Shown here: positions 38,099-49,622 of the stretch, piece by piece
How positions within the stretch are numbered: position 1 is the first letter of the stretch
Layout of the letters: each line of letters opens with the position of its first letter
NCBI RefSeq assembly: GCF_018812025.1
Contig: NC_063052.1
Location: 26,794,666-26,858,665, forward strand
Origin: Megalobrama amblycephala
Lineage: Eukaryota > Chordata > Actinopteri > Cypriniformes > Xenocyprididae
Reading direction: 5' to 3'
Length of the DNA: 64,000 bases
The notes under the pieces: generated by a model
The model's database searches: none
Seen by the model: the letters and a program-made list of their open reading frames with translations, nothing else
What the model was told of the DNA's origin: nothing
Made by a program: the position numbers and the translations under genes

Positions 38099-38864
38099 CT
38101 GTGTGTACGGATAAACGATGAATCCCACAGCGCCGCCTACTGCTTCGGGTGGAACTTTGTTTCAAAATAATTACTTGACTATAGATAGCAGCAGAAAAAA
38201 GACTTTTATTAATACTTAAATCGTAAAAATGGAAAAAATAAAGGGAAATGTCTGTATATAAAGAAAAATAAAGGTATAAAACATTTGCATTTTAATTGTT
38301 TGTGTATGTATAGTACCCTAGATACATTTGTGTGAACACCATTGCAAAATAAACAGACAGATATGGGTCAAGAGCTACCCAAACTAAGTTACTAAATACA
38401 TGTACATGTAAGTAAAGAGAAATTATATTGTGTTCTCAAACAAAATCTCCAAAAATCGCCAAAATCTCCAGATTAGGGAAACATCCAAACATAAATCAAC
38501 ACATCAAGTAAGGTACAACATATGTAACTGTAGTTTCCTTTTTTACCAAACTTAAAAATAGTTAATAATGTTTTATCAATTTTCAGATTTATGATATAAA
38601 TATATATCAGCTGTGATAAAGTATGCAAACGCAGCATGAGGAAGCTCACTACAGGAAGCAGAAAGTGTCCAGATTCACGTCTCCGTTTTCAGCTCCTCCC
38701 TGACTGCAAGCGGCTGCTCTCACTGCAGAGTACATCCAGTACATCTTACATCCAGCCGCAGCCAATGTCGAACACATTTATTGGTTGTTTTAGTCATTTG
38801 TTCCCCGTGTTCATGTATTTAAAGCCTCTTGTTTTCCATGTTACTTTGTTGTGTATTGGATTTA

Positions 38865-40438
38865 CAGTGCTCAGCGTAAATGAGTACACCCCCTTTGAAA
38901 AGTAAAATTTTAAAACAATATCTCAATGAACACAAAAACAATTTCCAAAATGTTGACAAGACTAAGTTTAATATAACATCTCTTTAACTTATAACATGAA
39001 AGTAAGGTTAATAATATAACTTAGATTACACATTTTTCAGTTTTACTCATATTAGGGCGATGCAAAAATGAGTACACCCCACAACAAAAACTACTACATG
39101 TAGTACTTTGTATGGCCTCCATGATTTTTAATGACAGCACCAAGTCTTCTAGGCATGGAATGAACAAGTTGGCAACATTTTGCAACATCTATCTTTTCCA
39201 TTCTCTAAGAATGACCTCTTTTAGAGACTGGATGCTGAATGGAGAGTGATGCTCAACTTGTCTCTTCAGAATTCCCCATAGGTGTTTGATTGGGTTCAGA
39301 TCAGGAGCCACTGAATCACTTTCACCCTGTTCTTCTTCAGAAATCCAACAGTGGCCTTAGATGTGTGTTTAGGATCATTGTCATGTTGGAAAAGTGCACG
39401 ACTACCAAGGGCATGGAGTGATGGTTGCATCTTCTCTTTCAATATAGAGCAGTACATCAGTGAATTCATGATGCCATCAATGAAATGCAGCTCCCCGACA
39501 CCAGCAGCACTCATGCAGCCCCACATAAGGACACTGCCACCATGTTTCACTGTAGGCACCATGCATTTTTCTTTGTATTCCTCACCTTGGTGACGCCATA
39601 CAGTTTTGAAGCCATCCATTCCAAAAACATTTATCTTGGTCTCATCACCCCAGAGTATAGAGTCCAAGTAGTCTTCATCTTTGTCAGCATGGGCCCTGGC
39701 AAACTCTAGGCGGGCTTTTTTTGTGCCTGGGCTTCTTTTGTGGACGGCACCTATGCATGCCATTCCTCTGCAGTCTACGCCATATTGTGTCATGGGAAAT
39801 AGCCACATAGTTTGGCTTTCTACTTCTTTAGATGACTGCAGTGAACTTGCATGCCGATTTTCTTCAAGCCTTCTCATCAAAAGACGCTCCTGTCAAGGTG
39901 TTAACTTCCGTGAATGACCTGGATCTCTGTGAGATGTTCCATCTTTTTTTATTCTGACTGATAAGTAAAGCTTTGCTGATCTTCTTGTAGCCTTCACCTT
40001 TCTGGTGTAAAGAAATTATTTTCTTTCTCAGGTCTTGTGACATTTCTCTTCCATGTGGTGCCATTGCTGACAGCATGAAATGGGAAGGGGTTTTAACACC
40101 CTTTTATAGTCAACTGTCTGCTGGACACCTGTGTAATGAATAATTAGTCTCACCTGTGGTTGAATTCTTGTTAAATTAAACATTTGTAGTCTAAAATTTA
40201 GCTTTGCTCCAGAGACTTTCAGTAGGGTGTACTCATTTTTGCATCACCCTAATTTGAATAAAACTGAAAATTTTGTTCTCTAAGTTATATTATTAACCTT
40301 ACTTTCATGTTATAAGTTAAACAGATGTTATATAAAACTTAGTCTTGTCAATATTTTGGAAATTGTTTTTGTGTTCATTGAGATATTGTTTAAAATGTAA
40401 CATTTCAAAGGGGGTGTACTTATTTACGCTGAGCATTG
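38865..40438 (-). mobile_element. Tc1/mariner element with TA target and long terminal inverted repeats
   Basis: Bounded by TA on both sides (38863-38864 and 40439-40440). Ends CAGTGCTCAGCGTAAATGAG and the inverse ...CGCTGAGCATTG are inverted repeats of about 210 bp with a second 'gagtacaccc' block at the inner edge. It carries one broken transposase on the minus strand. It sits inside the left LTR-like copy of the preceding feature, so it inserted later. Confidence 0.92.
39095..40064 (-). pseudogene. Tc1-like transposase, inactivated
   Basis: Starts MAPHGREMSQDLRKK with a helix-turn-helix (HQKGEGYKKISKAL). There is then a gap and frame change near 39870-39950. The catalytic region follows, with D in GDETKINVFG and D in FQHDNDPKHTSK. 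A further frame change comes near 39310. The third catalytic position of the DD34E triad is lysine in the NPIKHLW string, where active Tc1 members have glutamate. Frameshifts and this substitution make it non-functional. Confidence 0.85.
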
Positions 40439-40859
40439 TATGTAACCCTGCTGTTGGTTAGTGTTTCGTATAAGTCTGCTCATTGTCAAGTCTGCACATG
40501 TTCCAGTCAAGTCTTTGTTTTGTGTTTGCTCACTTGGTTCTTCAACTTGCCTTTAGTAGACTGTTGTTACAGAATACAAAACCTTCAACAATGAACCCAG
40601 TTGTACCTATTTCGTCCACTGGGTGTCATTCCTACATAGAGCCCCTTTAAAGGATGTTTTTCATTATGGATATAGCAGTTGGCCTATTTGCTCTAAATTA
40701 CCTAGGCGAAAAATACACTGGTTCCTGGCAGAATACATAGAGCATGCCCTGATTTTAAGTGGGTCTTCGTTTACTGTGGGAATTGCAGATTCCCTGCAAT
40801 TCCACAGTACCCACCGTGCCAGATTGTTTCCACCTCCCCGACTGTTTGTCAGGATTTAT

Positions 40860-41510
40860 TCATATCATGTCTACCACACCAGGGCCTGTTCACGTCATGT
40901 CTACCAAGCCAGGGACTGTTCATGTCATGTCTACCAAGTCAGAGCCCTCATCCATCATGTCTGCCATGCCAAAGTGTCATCACGTCATGGCCGTCACCCC
41001 AGAGCCTCTTCACGACTTGGCCGTCACTCTAGAGCCTCTACACGACATGGCCTTCACCCCAGAGCCTCTTTACGACATGGCAGTCACTCCAGAGCCTCTA
41101 CACGACATGGCCTTCACCCCAGAGCCTCTTCACGACATGGCAGTCACTCCAGAGCCTCTACACGACATGGCCTTCACCCCAGAGCCTCTTTACGACATGG
41201 CCACCACTCAAAAGCCTCTTCATGACATGGCCATCACTCCAGAGCCTCCTCATGACATGGCTGCCACTCCAGAGCCTCTTCATGACATGGACGTCACTCC
41301 AGAGGCTCTTCACGACATGGACGTCACTCCAGAGGCTCTTCACGACTTGGCCGTCACTCAAGAGCCTCTTCACAACATGGCCGTCACTCAAGAACCTCTT
41401 CATGACATGGCCGCCATGGCAGAGCCTTCAGCCAAGATGGCCGCCACGCCTGACTCAACAGCCAAGATGCCCACCACGCCTGAGCCCTCAGCCAAGATGG
41501 CAGGCCATGC
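40860..41510 (+). repeat. 30-bp coding-phase minisatellite
   Basis: About 20 units of a 30-bp repeat (consensus CACGACATGGCCRTCACYCC then AGAGCCTCTT), partly organised as 60-bp pairs between 41041 and 41160. All units keep one open frame (40759-41568, 269 codons) with 10-residue periodicity HDMAVTPEPL; the 3' units drift to SAKMAATP. No signal peptide or known domain. It is part of the LTR-like composite; whether it is translated is unknown. Confidence 0.8.
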
Positions 41511-41751
41511 CACAGTCATCAGACAAAATGGCCGCCACGCCAGAGCTTCCAGCTGTCATGGATATTAGGCCAGAGTCTCTAGCAGCCAATATGGGTATTA
41601 TAGTCTTCAGCCATCATAGATGTCACATCAGTGTTCCCAGTCATCATGAACATTGCACATGAAGTCATTGAGGCTGTTCCTAGGTGTTCAAGACTGGCTT
41701 TAAATGGCGATGGCCATTATGTGTGTTTGGGCCACATACTGCTCATCAGCC

Positions 41752-41878
41752 CTTGAATCTGCTCCAGAACCCACTTCAGCTCACAAGACTGCTCCAGAGC
41801 CTGCTTCAGCCCAAGAGTCTGCTCCAGAAACCTCTTCAGCTCATGAGTCTGCTCCAGAGCCTGCTTTAACCCACTGAG
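41752..41878 (+). repeat. Second 30-bp minisatellite, 10-residue periodicity
   Basis: Four units (tctgctccagagcctgcttc then agcccaagag) encode SAPEPASAQE-like decapeptides before a stop. It has the same unit length as the array at 40860 but a different sequence, which suggests both came from a single repeat-rich protein frame that is now interrupted. Confidence 0.7.
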
Positions 41879-42593
41879 TCCTCCAGTGCTCAGTTCTCCC
41901 ATTGCTCCATGGCCCTGGTCCAGGTTCACCACTGCACCATGTCCCTATGGTCCATGGTCCTGTCATGTGATTTCCCTGTTCCCACATGTGATCTTGCCAT
42001 GTGCTCCCTTGTGAATGTGTCATGTTGTCATTGGTTGTTTTAGTCATGTGTTCCCCAAGTTCATGCATTTAAAGCCTATTGTTTTCCATGTTACTTTTTC
42101 GTGTATTGGATTTTTGTAACCCTGCTATTGGTGAGTGTTTTGGTCAAGTCCGCTCATTGTCAAGTCTGCTCATGTTTCAGTCAAGTCTTTGTTTTATATT
42201 TGCTCACTTTGGATTATATTAAAAAAACTGCACATGGGTTCTTCAACTCGCCTTCAGTGAACTATTGTTACAGCATCCTAAGTGTAGCAGTGGCAACAGA
42301 GGTGATGTTGCAGCACTATTTGTCCAAGGGGAAAGTAAAGTAAAAGGAAGAGAGGGTCAAAACCAAATATATTACATTTAGTATTTATTCCAGTTGAAAA
42401 AAAAAGAAATGCAAAATGAAAAGAAATGCAATATTATGTTTATTGAACTAACATCAATTTGCTACATCTAAAATAAGAAAAAACCACAGTTACTTATTTT
42501 GCCAAACAAGCAGTACTTTTTCCCCCTCAAATGTAAGTTTGAATAAAAGCAACAACTACATGTACATTTCTATCCTGACACGTTCTGTCACGT

Positions 42594-44004
42594 TTACACA
42601 GCAGTTTCCACTGAAGCCATTAATACATTTTTGGCATCTTCTGCTATGTCATTCAGAGCTTTTTTCAGCATTGTTGAGACTGTCATATAGGACATTCCTC
42701 CTGCTACCACAGTACCAAGAATGGGTATGAAGCTCACAACATACTCAACTGCATTTTCAGCCATAGCCAGGGATGCAGTACCCAGTAAAGATAATATTGA
42801 TGCTGGGTTTATCCCACCACGCAGTGGCGACTTCATCAGACTCTTCAGTTCCTCAATGGTCTTCCCAGATTTCTCACAAAGCTTCTGTAGAGATGGATCA
42901 TCCAGACCAAAGGTATTGTAGTACATTTCAGTCTCTTTTTTGACAATGGCTAAATCCACAGCAACTGAAAGACCAGGAAGAGGAACAGTAGCCACAAAAG
43001 CAGACAGCAAAGCCACTTTTCCAATATTTGCCTCTAAAGCTTTCTTCTTTTTCTCATTAATCTCCAGTGTAATATTCGGCAAAGCCAACAGCAGCACACG
43101 TCTCTTATGCTGTGGAAGCTCTTTCTCCATCCTCTCCTGCAGCTGATTTAAATCATACTTGCCGAGCTCAAAGCTAGAGATCAAGAACACGACAGGATCC
43201 TCTATACCGATCTTTCTCAGGCCTAGACAGAAACAAGAATGGGCATCATGAAATAAGTTATATTTTATAATAATAATAATTATTATATCTAAATAGGCTA
43301 TGTATCATTTTCAATATAATCCTTAATTGTTGTTTTTACATTAGTAAACTATATTTGTTCAATGTGAAAATTTTAAACACAACATCTTAAACATTTTCTT
43401 GTTCAAATTATTTTCATAACAAACTGAATAACTGACCATTTTCACAATCCTCTCGGATGGTATCCAGTGTCTTTTTCTGGTCAAAGTTCTTCTTCCTCTT
43501 CTCAGCATCAATGCATGAGTCAATCTTAGAACGAACAAAATAAAACTTTTTCCCCATATTCTTGATCTCTTTGGCCAGCTGAGTGTGGCATTCTCTGAAC
43601 CGTTCTGAAGCAATGATGATGAAAAAATCATAGCGTTCAAACTGAACCAGTTTAAGATACTCATCAGCTTTGAAGTTTGGTGTTCCAATTCCAGGAAGAT
43701 CCCACACTTTCACATTTTTGTATTTAGGGTGAAAGTAAACTTCAGGCTCCATAGTGGTTTCTACTGGGCCAGTTTTAGCAGAGTCCTCTTCTTCATCCCC
43801 TAAACCCCTGAATGCATTGACAAACGTGGACTTTCCAGAACCTGACTCTCCAGTCACACCAATGTTAAGTTCTACAAGATCTTGCTTTTTGAGGTATTCT
43901 TTGATTGTGTTTATCGCTGATGGGAGATCCTGAGTAGATATTGAATCTTTAATATCCTCCAGGTCCTCCTGAGTTATTATACAATAATCTTCAAATGTAG
44001 CCAT
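42594..44004 (-). CDS. Immunity-related GTPase (IRG), copy 1
   Basis: Two coding exons, 43437-44004 and 42594-43222, join as ...CENG|LRKIG... to give 398 aa. The GTPase part has the P-loop GESGSGKST (about residues 52-60), the DLPGIGTPNF G3 motif and RSKID at G4. The C-terminal exon is helical and has two hydrophobic segments (VALLSAFVATVPLPGLSVAV; YVVSFIPILGTVVAGG). This matches IRG proteins of the GKS type, interferon-inducible dynamin-like GTPases that attack pathogen vacuoles in mammals; fish forms are often named interferon-inducible GTPase 5-like. The ATG directly follows a TTTTTTTAG acceptor. Two noncoding 5' exons (44778-44878 and ending 45187) and an IRF-type promoter element precede it. 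A close paralogue lies 2.7 kb beyond. Confidence 0.92.
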
Positions 44005-44374
44005 CTAAAAAAAGAACCGTGTTCAACAGTGTTATAAAAAGAAACTGTCGAAAATATGTTGCATAAAACAACAGCTTAAGATGTCAGTTCCACAATTATG
44101 TTCAGTTAGTTTCATTTTCATGAACTCTTAGTTTGTTTATCTTCAGTCTCCTGTCTCCATTGTTCTCAGTTTTCTGCCACTTGTTTGTATCCTAGGTTAC
44201 TCTTTACGTATAGTTTCTCACTATGGTTACTATCATTTTCCTCTTTTGTAACACCTGTGTTTATCCAGTCATCTATGTTTCAAACAGGATATGTTGCTTA
44301 CCTACACCCCTTTGCTGAACCGTGACAGACAGTCCCTTTCTGTGTGTTGGCCCATTTTAGCTGAAACTTAAAGG

Positions 44375-44560
44375 CCCGGTTTCACAGACAGGGCTTAGAT
44401 TAAACCAGGATTAGGCCTTTGTTCAATATTAGGGCATTTAAGTAGCTCTTATAAATGTGCCTTAGAAAATTTTTAAGATATGAAAGTGCAAGTTGCTTTC
44501 AGTTAAGAAAGCTCAAACATGCACTTTAGTCATGGGACTAGGCTTAAGTCCCATTTTATC
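44375..44560. repeat. MITE-like repeat in IRG copy 1 leader intron
   Basis: 'aaaggcccggtttcacagac' followed by 'agggcttagattaaaccagg' at the left, and 'gggactaggcttaagtccca' at the right, form a worn inverted arrangement seen often in fish DNA. The right end is truncated. Confidence 0.45.
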
Positions 44561-44777
44561 TGATGGGAGGTCCTATCTTAACATTTCTCCATATAGTCAA
44601 GACATGATTCATGAAATCATTATTTTCAAACCAATCACTTATTTTAAGTTTCGTAAAAGATTTGCCCTACACATACAGTCAATCTTAAATCTTAAATGCA
44701 AAAACAAAAAAGTAAACAAACAAAAAAAAAAAATGAATAGGTATGGTTTGAAAACTGAACTGTAAAGACCCTCTTAC

Positions 44778-44878
44778 ATTTTTTTCAATCTCACCGTTAT
44801 GTTTCAGAGCACGAGACACAGGAAGAACTTAGACCAAGAATAGGGGGGCTGTTGTTTCCTTCACCAACGTGAAATTTA
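44778..44878 (-). other. Noncoding leader exon 2 of IRG copy 1
   Basis: The minus strand runs from TAACAG|TAAATTTCACG to AAAAAT|GTAAGAG. The sequence matches copies at 50512-50612 and 60923-60987, including 'gtgaaggaaac'. No long frame, so 5'UTR. Confidence 0.65.
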
Positions 44879-45186
44879 CTGTTATAAAGAAAAGTTTGAA
44901 GTACATTTCAATCAAGGAGTGCAAATTAATACATGAAATCATCTTATAATGTATAGCCTTATTGATTCATCAGGCATTTTCAATGTAACATTTGACTGCT
45001 AAGAAGTTTCTAAAATGGATTTTACATTATAGCACTGAAGGAGACTTTAAATAAATATATACCAGATATTTGTTTTTATTTTGCTGCCTCATGCTAAATG
45101 TGAGAGGATAGCACAAGAATTCTGAACATTTCATTTTACAACAAGAAATACATTACTGTCAAAAGTTTTGAAAACTTCTTTCTTAC

Positions 45187-45300
45187 CAAAATCTGATGAC
45201 AGCAAATCTGAAGTGAAGATCTGAAATGAAGCCTGTAACTGTGCAGACCTATTAACTTTTACTCTGGATATAAATCAAAAGCAGTGTGAGATACACCCAA
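45187..45300 (-). other. Noncoding leader exon 1 of IRG copy 1
   Basis: Ends in TTTG|GTAAGAAAG at 45187/45186, as in copy 2 (50906) and copy 3 (61205). The start is set only by the nearby promoter element and is approximate. Confidence 0.5.
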
Positions 45301-45320
45301 AAAAAAAAAAAAAAAAATAC

Positions 45321-45332
45321 TTTCACTTTCAC
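45321..45332 (-). promoter_or_regulatory. IRF/ISRE-type element of IRG copy 1
   Basis: TTTCACTTTCAC on the plus strand, GTGAAAGTGAAA in the direction of transcription; it fits GAAANNGAAA, the core bound by interferon regulatory factors. It lies about 130 bp before the first leader donor and is conserved at the same place in the other copies. Confidence 0.75.
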
Positions 45333-45399
45333 TGCTAAATCACCATAGTAACAAGAGTCAGAGTGACGTAAATATTTACCTGGAGTTCATTTGTTGAAA

Positions 45400-46670
45400 T
45401 TTGTGCATTAACACCCAGGGGCGTTGATAGACCCATATAACTGCCCAACCACCCAAATAATTATACTTAGATTCAATAAAGATTCATAAACATTTGTACA
45501 TCTCTAAAGTTGTTCATATGTAAATAGTCATTTTAGATGTTGTCAACATATGTCAATAGGTTTCGAGGTCTTCGGAAATATTAGGTTGAACACCACTTGA
45601 CAAGCAAATACTCAAAATTACATGAAATAATCACAAAACTCCTTAGCCCTTATAATATATATATTTTAATTTTATTTTAATTGAACAATTTTTTTTTACT
45701 TTTCTATTTTGGAAACTGACTGGGGTGGATATCTGCATTAATTGATGCTTAAAATAGGATGGTATGTTTATTCAGAGCTGCATCGACCTTCTTTTTTGTT
45801 TCTTGAAGGGAAACTATGAATGAATTGTGAAGAAAGTATACTTGCAAATACACACAAGGTCATGTGGCATATAACACACAAGAACAATCAGAAAAACTCC
45901 TTAGTCCTTGATAAATATTTACAAATAAACAAACATTTAGTTTAAAATAAAATAACTTTATTTAAAGTTAGTATTTGGCTGATTAGAGTATGACAGATTA
46001 TTCAACTGTTCTGTAACTTGTTTATGAAAAACAGTACAATGAGAATAAGGAGTGTCAGGAGAATAAAGAGTGTACACACCCAGGTTTGAAGTTAATCTCA
46101 AAGGGCAAAATGTTTTCACCATAGTAAAGAGACTACGAGACATGCAAATCTTTATTTTGGAAACAAAATAATGAAAAGGCCAAATAAAATAATGTGACTA
46201 CTGAACAATGTAAGGGAAACCCAGACTCAAGGATAACTTTGAACCCAGATGGAGGTATTTATTCAACACTTTATAAGATAAATAACAACAATAATTGTAG
46301 TGCAGAGACACTGGATGACTGAATAACTATGAATTATGAAATGTAAATGAGAAAGAAGAGAGAGCCAAAAGAATCAGGCAAGAAAGACACTGATAAATGA
46401 TGTAAAAAATTGTGAATTTTGAGCAAATATACATTTGGAGAAATAACTTTTATTTGCAACGGTAACAATTATTATTCTAGCAAATCTTACACATTTAATC
46501 ACATGTCCGTGTTTTACAGTACCTCAAATGTAAGCTGCTTTGGATAAAAGCAACAGATAATGTAAACGAGAAATCTATATCATAAATGTCTATTAGATTT
46601 TGTATTAAATGTCAAAAAAATAGTCTAGAAATACCCCATTAGTTCTAAACGCTGTTGCATATTCTTGTCA
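45400..46670. other. Spacer between IRG copies 1 and 2
   Basis: AT-rich sequence upstream of copy 1 and downstream of copy 2. No supported gene or clear repeat. Confidence 0.4.
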
Positions 46671-46674
46671 TTTT

Positions 46675-48092
46675 CTACACTTCAGTCTCCAGTGAAGCCA
46701 TCAGCACGTTCCTAGCGTCATCAGCGATGTCATGCAGCGCTCTCTTCAGCATTCTTGAGACAGTCAGATAAGACAGTCCTCCTGCCACCACACTGCCAAT
46801 AATGGGAATGAAGCTCATAAGTAACTCAACAGCATCTTCTGATATAAGAAAAGACGCAGCACCGAGCAAGGTTAATATTGAACTTGTGTTTATCCCTTGA
46901 TGCAGAGGAGACTTCATCAGACTCTTCAGTTCCTCTACAGTTTTCCCAGATCTTTCACAGAGCTTCTGCAGGGATGGATCATCCAGACCAAACACACTGT
47001 AGTACTTTCTCAGCTCATCTGCTATGATGGCTATATCTGCAGTGATCGAAAGGCCAGGAAGAGGAATAGCAGCTACACAAGCAGACAGGAAAGCAACTTT
47101 TCCGATGTTTTCCTCTAGAGCTTTCTTCTTTTTCTCATTAATCTCCAGTGTAATATTCGGCAAAGCCAACATCAGCACACGTCTCTTATGCTGTGGAAGC
47201 TCTTTCTCCATCCTCTCCTGCAGCTGATTTAAATCATACTTTCCGAGCTCCCAACCAGAGATCAGGAACACGACAGGATCCTCTATGCCGATCCTTCTCA
47301 GCCCTACAGAAACAGGAAAGGGCATCATGAAATATATCAAAAATAAAGGATTACTCTATATTATTTTATAATAATAAATGTATAAATAATATAGGCTAAT
47401 AAATAATTATCAGTGTAATTAAAATAATCATTGTTTTTACTGGTTCAATACAATAATCATAAAGATAACATCTAAATCTCATTGTTGCTAAAAAAACATC
47501 GTAATGTGAACTGAATAAACTAACCATTTTTACAATCCTCTCGGATGGTATCCAGCGTCTTTTTTTGTTCAAAGTTCTTCTTCCTCTTCTCAGCAGTAAT
47601 ACAAAGGTCAACCTTGGAACGAACAAAATAAAACTTTTTCCCCATGTTCTTGATCTCTTTGGCCAGCTGAGTGTGGCATTCTCTGAACCGATCCGATGCA
47701 ATGATGATGAAAAAATCATAGCGTTCAAACTGAACCAGTTCAAGATACTCATCGGCTTTGAAGTTTGGTGTTCCAATTCCAGGAAGATCCCACACTTTCA
47801 CATTTTTGTATTTAGGGTGAAGGTAAGCTTCAGACTCCATAGTGGTTTCTACTGGGCCAGTTTCAGCAGAGCCTTCGTCTTCATCCCCTAAACCCCTGAA
47901 TGCATTGACAAACGTGGACTTTCCAGAACCTGACTCTCCCGTCACACCAATGTTAAGTTCTACAAGATCTTGCTGTTTGAGGTATTCTTTGATTGTGTTT
48001 ATCGCTGATGGGAGATCCTGCGTAGATATTGAATCTTTAATATCCTCCAGGTCCTCCTGAGTTATTATACAATAATCTTCAAATGTAGACAT
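46675..48092 (-). CDS. Immunity-related GTPase (IRG), copy 2
   Basis: Exons 47525-48092 and 46675-47303 join as ...CKNG|LRRIG... and give 398 aa, the same length as copy 1. The P-loop GESGSGKST, DLPGIGTPNF and RSKVD motifs are intact. The C-terminal exon differs more between copies (AIIADELRKYYSVFGL against AIVKKETEMYYNTFGL), while the GTPase exon is nearly the same, so the pair diverged mainly at the C-terminus or the first exon was kept alike by conversion. Leader exons lie at 50512-50612 and end at 50906, with an ISRE-like element at 51045-51056. A roughly 2.4 kb leader intron carries a nested transposon. Confidence 0.92.
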
Positions 48093-48632
48093 CTAAAAAA
48101 GAATCATGTCACGTGTTATAAAAAAAGTGAAGTTAATGGGGAAAATATGGGGGGAGGGGTGGATGCAACATGCAATGAGTATGTTTTTTTTGGAAATGTA
48201 CATTCCATAAAGCCTACAAAAACAAACAAACAATAATAACAGAAAATACATTGATGAGCCAAAACACTGAGATCAGTCCAGGTGAAGCGAATATCGTTTA
48301 TCTCCTAACAAGGCTACGTCTGGGTAGAAAAGATGCACTCTAAAAAACACTGGGTTTTAAACTACCCAATTTGGGTTGTTTATAAATGTGTGTTGGCAGT
48401 GTGTGTACACAACCACCCTATAATGATAAAAATCCAACCACTCCTTTTTTTTTTAATCCCCATAAATCATAAGCAGTCTCTCGAAACAAGTCGATTCCAG
48501 ATCCCTGGCAGTGTGACGTTAGCCACAGGCCCCACCCACGAATAATGACAGACACTGCCGTTTTAACATAGAACCGCCCTGAGCGAGTTCACAGCCAGTT
48601 GTACACAGTCCACCATTGCTGCACTAACGATA

Positions 48633-48860
48633 ATGTCTCCCAAGTGTTTTAGGTGTTCTGTAGCTGGATGGATTAATCCACATATCTCTCTCCATTTAGT
48701 CCTGAAATCTGAGCCGCTGAAGACAAGGTGGATTAATTTTGTTTTCGAAGAAAATGCTCTCTCAACTCTACCGAAATTCGTGTCTGCGCGAATCATTTCA
48801 CACCCGACTTCTTAGTGAACGAATGCCAATACAAAGGGACAATACAAAACAGAGGTTGTG
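48633..48860 (+). pseudogene. THAP-domain fragment of a DNA transposon
   Basis: Starts MSPKCFRCSVAG and continues SLHLVLKSEPLKTRWINFVF, the pattern of a transposon-encoded THAP zinc finger (C2CH; KTRWI core). The frame then shifts by one base before the final cysteine-histidine block, visible in another frame as NHFTPDFLVNE. The rest of the protein is missing. Confidence 0.6.
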
Positions 48861-49170
48861 TTCACATTTTATGTCATTTTAAATACATCTTGACTACATT
48901 TAAGCTTGTTTAACAAATATTAGAAGTAAAAATTAAACATTCCTGGCACCGTAACGGCTCTGCATCTCATGCCAGAGATGGCTTGCTTTTGGCGAGGAAA
49001 CTACTAACTTGATCACTGCTCTGTGTTTCACTCGTAGCCGAAATATGCTGTGACTGACTCCATAACCTGTCCATGAATAATCAGTGTACAATTCTGAGAA
49101 CATATTTTAACATCCTCCTAAGTATTTATATTCTGTATATTTTTTAATAAAATCATAAAATTCGTGTTCA

Positions 49171-49622
49171 ACCTAGGACTTGAGAGTGTGATGCTCAGGG
49201 AAATGTTCTGCTGGGAAAACTTGGGTCCGGCCATTCATGTGGATGTAAATTTCCATCACGCGAAAAGACGAATGTGACACTCGTTTAGGTGACTCGCATC
49301 GTGACTCACATCATATGTTGCTTTGAATAAAATTAAATGAATAACGAATTTTAGATAAAATAAAATGTACACAAACCTGTATTTTACCTAAGACGTGCAC
49401 CATTTTGACAGAGCTGTACTGTTCTCTTCTGGTCGCAAAAAGCCTGTGATAAATAACTCAACCCCATGGGTTGTTATGTCTGACCCAGGATCTGGATAAC
49501 ACAAAAACTACCCAAACACTGGAAAAATAACCCCCAAAAAACCTAGGACTTGGGAGTTTGATGCTCTGGGAAATGTTCTGCTGGGAAAACCTGGATCTGG
49601 CCATTCATGTGGATATAAATTT
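49171..49622 (+). repeat. Direct 80-bp duplication around a nested insertion
   Basis: The segment at 49171-49252 (cctaggacttgagagtgtga ... ggatgtaaattt) recurs at 49541-49622 with about 10% difference. Both resemble the interior of the mariner-like remnant, so the second is either the continued host element or a local duplication. Confidence 0.7.

Larger units (their letters stand above)
38780..42273 (+). mobile_element. Non-autonomous LTR-like composite with minisatellite interior
   Basis: A block of about 244 bp at 42030-42273 (attggttgttttagtcatg ... gaactattgttacag) is matched by the segment at 38780-40572 once the Tc1 insertion (38865-40438) is removed; the left copy lacks 27 bp. Shared landmarks are 'ttaaagcct', 'gttttccatgttactt', 'gtaaccctgct' and 'gtcaagtctttgtttt'. 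The right copy has AT-rich signal-like sequence before its end. I read these as LTRs in the plus direction. The interior (40573-42029) lacks gag-pol and is mostly repeats. No polypurine tract or primer site was recognised, so a tandem duplication of another repeat remains possible. Confidence 0.55.

Noticed and set aside
41158..41403. 81-codon minus-strand frame over the 30-bp minisatellite
   Set aside because: It is the antisense of the repeat frame; the plus frame is longer and in phase with the second array.
40860..41510. Regular 30-bp repeats that might suggest a CRISPR array
   Set aside because: The units are directly adjacent with no unique spacers, keep a coding phase, and the genome is eukaryotic.
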